From positions 1-54,498 of the forward strand of contig JAXDZG010000004.1 in NCBI GenBank assembly GCA_034086985.1: DNA of 54,498 bases, read 5' to 3'. Made by a program: the position numbers and the translations under genes. How positions within the stretch are numbered: the stretch's first letter is position 1; each line of letters begins with the position of its first letter. This document shows positions 49,221 through 54,498 of the stretch, in pieces. The DNA comes from Phascolarctobacterium_A sp034086985. Lineage in GTDB: Bacteria > Bacillota > Negativicutes > Acidaminococcales > Acidaminococcaceae. Below the pieces are notes generated by a model. It saw nothing but the letters and a program-made list of their open reading frames with translations, did not search any database and was not told where the DNA came from.

Positions 49221-49946
49221 ATGTTAAAAGTAATAACGATTCTCATGCTGGTATTCAGTGCCTTTCCTGCTGCTGCATTCGCACAGAATATACCCAAATT
49301 AGCTTTTTTGAATTTTGTTAATAAAACACAATATAAACAGATGGCTCCAGAGAAAATTTTTTCGGAATTACTCTTGTCTGAATTGGTAAATTTTCAGGAA
49401 ATATATATCGTTGAACAAAGAATTCTTGACGAGTCATTGGAAGCTCAGAATAGACTAAATAAGAGCAGTTCATCCATGGAAAAAGCAACTGATAGTGGGG
49501 ATTTTGCTTTTTTAATCGAGAGTCAGCAGAGAAAGGAAGTAAGCCAGACGGTCAAGGGAGATTTTTTGCCTTTAGAAGATATTAAATTTCTTGGAGAAAA
49601 GTATGGTGTTGATTATATTTTGCATGGGACTTTTGACTTTATAGGCTCCAAAAAAGAGATTAAGACTGATTTGGTGCCTATTATTGGTGTTGAAAAGACC
49701 AAATTTTCCGTACTTGCTTTAGGTACAGTAAGAATTATAGATGTATCTAATGGTGAGGTTGTTTGGGCATATCGAGACAAAGGTGTTGCAAACGACCGGT
49801 ACTATTCTTCCAATGCCGCTAAATATGGTACTACTGGTTTTAATACCGCTATGATTGATGAGGCTATGACGAAAATGACTCAAAATATAGCCAAACAGCT
49901 CAATGCCTGTCTAAAGGATAAGAGCTTGGTCTTGACAGGTAAGTAG
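49221..49946 (+). CDS. CsgG-family exported protein
   Basis: The 241-residue protein starts at ATG 49221 (GAGGT seven bases upstream; ATG 49191 precedes that site). Signal MLKVITILMLVFSAFPAAAFA. KLAFLNFVNKTQ, then FSELLLSELVNFQEIYIVEQRILDESLEAQ, LGEKYGVDYILHGTFDFIG, LGTVRIIDVSNGEVVWAYRDKG and AMTKMTQNIAKQL give the CsgG order, with an insert at about 88-110. It closes the cluster; no T-rich terminator is clear behind it. Confidence 0.82.
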   Translation: MLKVITILMLVFSAFPAAAFAQNIPKLAFLNFVNKTQYKQMAPEKIFSELLLSELVNFQEIYIVEQRILDESLEAQNRLNKSSSSMEKATDSGDFAFLIESQQRKEVSQTVKGDFLPLEDIKFLGEKYGVDYILHGTFDFIGSKKEIKTDLVPIIGVEKTKFSVLALGTVRIIDVSNGEVVWAYRDKGVANDRYYSSNAAKYGTTGFNTAMIDEAMTKMTQNIAKQLNACLKDKSLVLTGK

Positions 49947-50212
49947 GCATGCGTAGTATCTGAATAACGTATCGCTATAACGGTGTTCTATCAAGAATTG
50001 CACGCCATTGGATATGCAAAGGGAAATCAGCATACTTTTAATGCTAAAAGGTGCATAAGTACCTACTATTCTCCTTTGTCATATCATGGAGGGGCCTTGT
50101 TAAGTCAACACCAGGATAGGTGTACATATATTGCTAGAATATTTGTTCATTCCTTGAGTTTCCAAGGGGGATTGTTTTGGCACATTTGAGTTGTATAATA
50201 CATGCAACAAAT

Positions 50213-50242
50213 AGCGCTCCTGTGCAACAGTGCAAGGGCGCT
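50213..50242 (+). terminator. Hairpin in the gap before the secretion pair (possible terminator)
   Basis: AGCGCTCCTGTGC can pair (with two G-T pairs and mismatches) with GTGCAAGGGCGCT. The AGCGCTCC...GGGCGCT ends resemble the tips of the palindromic repeat family, but the core is missing. No T-run follows. In the rest of 49947-50327 I see no supported gene. Confidence 0.4.
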
Positions 50243-50327
50243 ATTGTAATGTGTGGCAGTAATTAATCAGTTTGTTTGGAAAATATGTGCACTTTAGGAA
50301 AACTATTTAGTTGTACAAAAAATTATC

Positions 50328-50378
50328 TTGTCACACTATTTGTCACATATTGTTGAATTGTTTCAGAGGTAGTAATAT
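50328..50378 (+). promoter_or_regulatory. Promoter of the two-partner secretion pair with the shared upstream element
   Basis: TTGTCACACT, then ATT, then TGTCACATATTGTT (50328-50354), matches 39329-39355 at 25 of 27 positions. It ends in a -35-like TTGTTG (50350-50355), followed by a 17-bp spacer and TAATAT (50373-50378). The leader to TTG 50468 is about 80 nt. Confidence 0.68.
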
Positions 50379-50467
50379 ATGATTAAGGGAATTTTAAAGA
50401 GACAGGAGGTATGTAAGGAATATAGTAGTAACAATTGTTAACTACATAAAAGGGAGGTTGTTGAGTC

Positions 50468-51808
50468 TTGACTTTATTAAAATCAATTATGATGGGGTTT
50501 GTGGTTTTCGGACTGTTAAATCCTTGCTTTACTGCATCTGCAAAAAATAATGTCGAATATGATATGCAGGTAGATTCTATTACTATAAAAAATACTCATA
50601 GAGTTACTAAAAGCGAAATATTGAGGTTATTACCGGAATTAAATAATAAAAAGATTAATATTAAAAAATTATCAAAAAATATTCAGATCATTAATGATTC
50701 TGGAGCCATTAGTATTAAGGTTCAGTTTGTTCCAAGCAAGGATGGAAAATATAATGTCTTTGTTCTTGCAGAAGATGGCAAAAGAGAAAATTATAATATA
50801 GGGGTTAATAATACTGGAGATGACTACACTGGAAACTGGCGTACTAATCTAACTTATGTTAATAATGATGTATCTCAAAATGGAGATTCATTAGGAGTAA
50901 CCTATGTTACATCGCCTAATCATTTGCAAGAAGTTCATCAAGCAATGGTAAACTATAAATTTTTATTGCCCAAAATAGGAGATACTATCAGCTTCGGATA
51001 TTCTTATTCAAATTCTGATATGGGACAAATAGCGGACATTTACGGGTTAGGATTGTATGCTGTTGGTAAATCTTCCAATTATGGCCTACATTATCAACAC
51101 AATATTAAATATACTAAGAAGAATAAAAAGGTGATAGATGTAGGAATTGATTATAAAAATTTTGATGGCCAACATGAATTAAGAATTGGTGATTATAGAT
51201 GGGCTGCAGGTGGATATGATTTTTCTGAGACGGTTTTATCCTTAGGCTATACAGAATCTATAGTCATGAACAATAGTTTTTTGACTTATAATTTTGGATA
51301 CAGCCAGAATTTAAAAGGCAATAAAGAAGCATATAATAATTATAGAACTGGTTCTGATGATATATTCCATGTTTTTAAAGGGTCATTAAATTATCAGCAT
51401 TACTTAGATAATAAGTGGATTTTGGTTGGTAATTTGGAAGGGCAGTATAGTAACGATGATTTGTTAGGTACTGAACAATTCAGCCTTGGAGGTGTTGGCA
51501 GTATTAGGGGATTAAAATCTGGTGCAGGTAGCGGAGATAAAGGATATAAAATGAGCCTCGAGGCCTATACTCCAGAAGTTTTCCATAATGGTAAATTTGT
51601 AGTTTTTACAGACTTTGGCCATACCTTTAATAATCACAATAATATTGGTGAAGTAAGTAAGACAATGACTTCTTATGGCTTGGGTTATAGGTTTAATGAT
51701 AAGAGAGGGCTTTATATTAGTCTAGATTATGCTAAAGTAACTAAACATAGTGGCGTAAGTGATTCCTATAGATTACCATGGCATTTAAATATTGTTAAGA
51801 CTTTCTGA
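50468..51808 (+). CDS. Two-partner secretion transporter TpsB (Omp85/ShlB-FhaC type), short form
   Basis: The protein has 446 residues, starting at TTG 50468 nine bases after GGGAGG. Signal peptide (LLKSIMMGFVVFGLLNPCFTASA), then one POTRA-like domain (about 32-105: DSITIKNTHRVTKSEILRLLPELNNKKINIKKLSKNIQIIND). A beta-barrel part follows, with the conserved L6-type motif GSIRGL (about 355) and an aromatic C-terminal end (VKTF). Usual TpsB proteins are about 550 residues with two POTRA domains and an N-terminal plug helix, so this is a compact version. It should export the TpsA product encoded nine bases downstream. Confidence 0.85.
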   Translation: MTLLKSIMMGFVVFGLLNPCFTASAKNNVEYDMQVDSITIKNTHRVTKSEILRLLPELNNKKINIKKLSKNIQIINDSGAISIKVQFVPSKDGKYNVFVLAEDGKRENYNIGVNNTGDDYTGNWRTNLTYVNNDVSQNGDSLGVTYVTSPNHLQEVHQAMVNYKFLLPKIGDTISFGYSYSNSDMGQIADIYGLGLYAVGKSSNYGLHYQHNIKYTKKNKKVIDVGIDYKNFDGQHELRIGDYRWAAGGYDFSETVLSLGYTESIVMNNSFLTYNFGYSQNLKGNKEAYNNYRTGSDDIFHVFKGSLNYQHYLDNKWILVGNLEGQYSNDDLLGTEQFSLGGVGSIRGLKSGAGSGDKGYKMSLEAYTPEVFHNGKFVVFTDFGHTFNNHNNIGEVSKTMTSYGLGYRFNDKRGLYISLDYAKVTKHSGVSDSYRLPWHLNIVKTF

Positions 51809-51817
51809 GGTGACATT

Positions 51818-54148
51818 ATGAAATTGAATAGAATAGTTAAAAAAAGTCTATCAGCTACAGTAGCATTTTGGATTATGTCTGGATGTGCTTATGCAATGCC
51901 GACAGGAGGTTCCGTTGTATCCGGTAATGTAACCAATGTAAATAATCCAGCAGCTATTATGGCAGCGAAGACTCATTCTATAATTAATTGGGATACATTT
52001 AATATTGCAAAAAATGAAAAAGTAATATTTGATACAAATACATTTAATATATTGAATAGAGTTGTTGGCGGACAAGAATCTCTAATACTAGGTATGTTAA
52101 AAGATCAAGGCAAAGGACACCTTATTATAATGAATCCTGCTGGTATAGTTGTTGGGCCAAATGCAGTAATTGATGCCAATAAGTTAACGCTCACTAGTTT
52201 AAAAATTACAGAAAGTGATTTCAATAATTTGATAAATGGAGGAAGTATTTTTTATGAAGGAGACAATGATAGTATAGTCAGAATTGATAAAGGAAGCAAG
52301 ATTAATGTAAATAAGCTTTTAGAGATATATGGTGGTAAAATTACTATTGCTGATGGAGTTGAAATAGTTTCGAAGAACTACGGTGAGTCAGCTGTAAATA
52401 TTCTTGGTAGTGATAGTATAAGAGTGACTCCTGTTGGAAATACACATGCTATATCTGCAACTGGATCTGGTAACGTTGATATAGGGAAAGCTGTCATTGG
52501 TAACGAAGAAGGTGCATTGACACACTTAGATATTCGAGGGAAAAAAATTTCTATTAACGGGATGAGTTCGATAGTAGATGATACGACAAATTCTAACAAA
52601 AGGGTTACTCGTATAAGTGGTTCAGATGTAAATGTACTAAATTCAAATATTATTAATAAAAGTGGCGATATGGTTGTAGTAGCTAGTTCAACTTGGGAAT
52701 CTAGTGTTGATTTAGTTAAGTTTACTTCTCAACCAGATCAAACAGATCGGGTTACTATTAGTAATACAAGTTTGGATACCAATAAAGGCGATATTTCTAT
52801 TTTAGGTGCGGATGCTAACATTTATGGTTCAAATATTACTTCAGGTAAGAATCTAATAGTTGGCGGTGTAAAAAAATATGGTAATGTTGAGGGTGTGATG
52901 TCTGCGGAGACTTATGATACTAGTACAGTAAATGTAGATGATGCTACGAATGTACGTGCTGCTGGAAAGTCTACTGTATATGGTGCTATTTTGAATGTTA
53001 ATTGGAATAAGTTTGACCAGACTCTTGAGACTAAAAATCCTTTCATTACAATTCAGGGAAAGGATAATGTTACTATCGATGAAATACTCGAGAGAATGAG
53101 AAATAGTAAGAACAAGGAAGAAATGCAACGCATTCTAAATATCATTCAGAGTGCTGGTGGAGAGGTTATAGTTATTGGCGGGGATAAGAATAAATTTATC
53201 GTTACCAATATAAATAGAAACCCAAAATACGAAAAAATAATAGAGGAAATTTCTCAAAAATATAGTAATGAAGATGGTAATAAAGTACAGAAATTTGAGG
53301 AATTGAAGGATATAAAGAATAATTATAAAGAAAAAGCGCTAGATACTTACTTGGAAAATCAAAATGAAATCATAGAATCAGTAAGCAATATGTTCAATTT
53401 TGTTGAAGGATTCACAGAGAATGATCAGTCTGGATTGTTAGGTGAAATGGCGGGTTTAATAAAAGAACTAAATGACTGGCAGTTAAACTTAAAGAAATAT
53501 AAAAGTGGAGAGTATGGATCTGCAAAAGTTACAGAGGATGCAACTGCTATTCTAGAAAAATCTAATGCAGTATTGGATAAACTAGAAAAGTGCATTTACG
53601 ATTTGCCCAAAGATAAACAAAAAGGACTTCTTCTAAACTCTAAATTCAAGGGAGGTTTTAGTGTTCTTTCAGAAACGTTAGGGCTTATATCATCTATTGC
53701 AGCTGCAACTGAGGGTGTAGATAAGAAGAACAATGCTAATATTGTTGCGGATTATATATCAGCTGGAAAAGATATAACTAAGGTAGGAAAGAGCGTATAT
53801 GAACTAAAAGATTTTGGTTCAGGTGTCTATTCAAATGCTGCTGTATACAGTGCTCTTATCTCTAGTTCCATAGAGGGTATTGCCCAAACAATTAGAAGTG
53901 TTGATACATATACAGAGGATGGCAGGTACACTGCTCAGGAAATTGGCTTCACTGCTATTGACGTTGGATGTGCAATGTTGTATGAAATAACACATGCGTT
54001 ATCTTTTCATCTAGATGATGTTATTTTTTCTGCAATTCAGAAAGCCTCTGGGAAAGAAACTGAATTAACATATGCACAACAGGCTGCTGAAGGCTTTAAG
54101 AATTTATCAGTAATGCTAAATCACGCTTTGTTCACAAAAAATAAATGA
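51818..54148 (+). CDS. Two-partner secretion exoprotein TpsA with helical C-terminal domain
   Basis: The 776-residue protein has a signal peptide ending AYA. The N-terminal secretion domain of the haemagglutination-activity type follows (about 26-170: PTGGSVVSGNVTNV, THSIINWDTFNIAKNEKVIF, NRVVGGQESLILGML, IIMNPAGIVVGPNA, the last being the NPNG-like motif). A beta-helix repeat region runs to about 400. From about 430 the sequence becomes alpha-helical and charged, then contains hydrophobic segments near 615-635 and 670-735. This end is unlike the usual long filamentous repeats and may be the functional or effector part. No immunity-like gene follows. Confidence 0.85.
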   Translation: MKLNRIVKKSLSATVAFWIMSGCAYAMPTGGSVVSGNVTNVNNPAAIMAAKTHSIINWDTFNIAKNEKVIFDTNTFNILNRVVGGQESLILGMLKDQGKGHLIIMNPAGIVVGPNAVIDANKLTLTSLKITESDFNNLINGGSIFYEGDNDSIVRIDKGSKINVNKLLEIYGGKITIADGVEIVSKNYGESAVNILGSDSIRVTPVGNTHAISATGSGNVDIGKAVIGNEEGALTHLDIRGKKISINGMSSIVDDTTNSNKRVTRISGSDVNVLNSNIINKSGDMVVVASSTWESSVDLVKFTSQPDQTDRVTISNTSLDTNKGDISILGADANIYGSNITSGKNLIVGGVKKYGNVEGVMSAETYDTSTVNVDDATNVRAAGKSTVYGAILNVNWNKFDQTLETKNPFITIQGKDNVTIDEILERMRNSKNKEEMQRILNIIQSAGGEVIVIGGDKNKFIVTNINRNPKYEKIIEEISQKYSNEDGNKVQKFEELKDIKNNYKEKALDTYLENQNEIIESVSNMFNFVEGFTENDQSGLLGEMAGLIKELNDWQLNLKKYKSGEYGSAKVTEDATAILEKSNAVLDKLEKCIYDLPKDKQKGLLLNSKFKGGFSVLSETLGLISSIAAATEGVDKKNNANIVADYISAGKDITKVGKSVYELKDFGSGVYSNAAVYSALISSSIEGIAQTIRSVDTYTEDGRYTAQEIGFTAIDVGCAMLYEITHALSFHLDDVIFSAIQKASGKETELTYAQQAAEGFKNLSVMLNHALFTKNK

Positions 54149-54250
54149 AATATAAAACATTTTTGTGATGTTATATACTATTGCACAAAATGCATTTTGA
54201 CGTAGCATTAAATAATTTTTCAATTCCTGAACTATTATTATATGGCGTTT

Positions 54251-54284
54251 ATAAGCTCTGGCGAATTATGGTGCCGGAGCTTAT
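54251..54284 (+). terminator. Hairpin after the TpsA gene (possible terminator)
   Basis: ATAAGCTCTGGC pairs with GCCGGAGCTTAT (one G-T pair) around GAATTATGGT, but the T-run behind it is short. Another small palindrome, ATCCCCGAAGGGGAT, lies at 54349-54363. Confidence 0.5.
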
Positions 54285-54314
54285 TGCCATGTTATTAAAA
54301 CCTCGTCACATGGT

Positions 54315-54370
54315 GATGCGGACATATTTTGGATAATACGACCGTTCTATCCCCGAAGGGGATGCGGACA
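54315..54370. repeat. Direct repeats GATGCGGACA near the transposon end
   Basis: GATGCGGACA occurs at 54315-54324 and 54361-54370, and once more at 20853-20862 in the debris zone. On the minus strand this is TGTCCGCATC, which fits an insertion-sequence terminus behind the transposase stop codon (inference). Confidence 0.4.
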
Positions 54371-54392
54371 AATTTTTAGACCTAATTGTCAC

Positions 54393-54497
54393 TTAGATTA
54401 ATCCTAATTGGGTTCTATATTGGACAGGACTTAATCCTCCTAAAGATAGCTTGATTCGTTTTTCAGCATACCAATGAAGATATTTATCCAGCTGTAG
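54393..54497 (-). CDS. IS3-family (IS150-like) transposase, C-terminal part (runs off window end)
   Basis: The last 34 codons read LQLDKYLHWYAEKRIKLSLG, then GLSPVQYRTQLGLI and TAA (54395-54393). The pattern W-Y-N/A-x-K-R-I-K-x-x-L-G-x-x-S-P-x-x-Y is the typical end of OrfB transposases of the IS3/IS150 group, next to the DDE catalytic domain that would lie outside the window. Whether the element is intact cannot be judged. Confidence 0.85.
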   Translation of the reverse strand, partial: LQLDKYLHWYAEKRIKLSLGGLSPVQYRTQLGLI

Positions 54498-54498
54498 A

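Noticed and set aside
40742..49946. Curli (csg) secretion locus
   Set aside because: Only CsgG-like folds are present; no CsgA, CsgB, CsgE or CsgF counterpart is seen and the CsgG-like proteins lack a lipobox.
49983..50189. Open frame of 68 codons before the secretion pair
   Set aside because: No ribosome binding site, no signal peptide and unconvincing composition; treated as non-coding.
50468..54148. Contact-dependent inhibition (CdiB-CdiA-CdiI) locus
   Set aside because: TpsA is far too short, has no VENN-like motif and no small immunity gene follows.

Overview
The window looks like a chromosomal segment of a diderm Firmicute, most likely a member of the Negativicutes (Acidaminococcaceae/Phascolarctobacterium-like). 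It has a Clostridia/Firmicutes-type gene order (phoH-ybeY-cdd-era-recO, rsmD-coaD, ACT protein-PFL protein-nth). It also has many proteins that only make sense with an outer membrane: a BamA-superfamily two-partner-secretion transporter, its TpsA exoprotein and several CsgG-like periplasmic/outer-membrane proteins. The taxonomic call is an inference; no rRNA or tRNA gene was seen.

Layout. 0-3.1 kb is accessory DNA: the tail of a HicB antitoxin, a decayed Rpn-type nuclease gene, a complete hicA-hicB pair, an AAA+ ATPase with a DUF4143 module, a probable small RNA and three copies of a palindromic hairpin repeat. 3.2-4.3 kb holds rubredoxin and a Flp-type pilin-like gene. 4.5-18.9 kb is mostly housekeeping on the plus strand: an OmpR-family two-component system, ACT-PFL-nth, a hydrolase, a cyclophilin lipoprotein, phoH-ybeY-cdd-era-CNNM-recO, a TadV-like prepilin peptidase, a radical SAM protein, and a stand-alone AICAR formyltransferase behind a ZTP riboswitch. 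19-25.2 kb has a dicarboxylate/amino-acid symporter, a debris zone with repeats and a frameshifted Rpn remnant, and two copies of an unknown lipoprotein plus exported-protein unit in opposite orientation. 25.3-33.9 kb holds a DNA alkyltransferase and a six-gene minus-strand operon. That operon (substrate-binding protein, LivH, LivM, LivG, LivF, M20 peptidase) sits behind a tandem glycine riboswitch, with a second substrate-binding protein gene diverging from it. 34-37.6 kb carries a DUF4127 protein, rsmD, coaD and a coiled-coil protein.

37.8-54.1 kb is the most unusual part. A divergent XRE-type regulator is followed by 13 consecutive plus-strand genes for exported proteins (CsgG-like, FlgT/LPP20-like, TPR, CAP-domain, proline-rich and unknown). 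After about 520 bp comes a compact two-partner secretion pair. A 27-bp element matching at 25 positions overlaps the -35 region of a predicted promoter both in front of the exported-protein cluster and in front of the secretion pair. The two units therefore probably belong to one regulon and may form one envelope system. This stretch is visibly richer in A+T than the housekeeping part. The window closes with the 3' end of an IS3-family transposase on the minus strand.

Start codons were adjusted wherever a Shine-Dalgarno sequence, a signal peptide or the family N-terminus favoured an internal start. Protein families were recognised by eye from motifs; no database search was possible.
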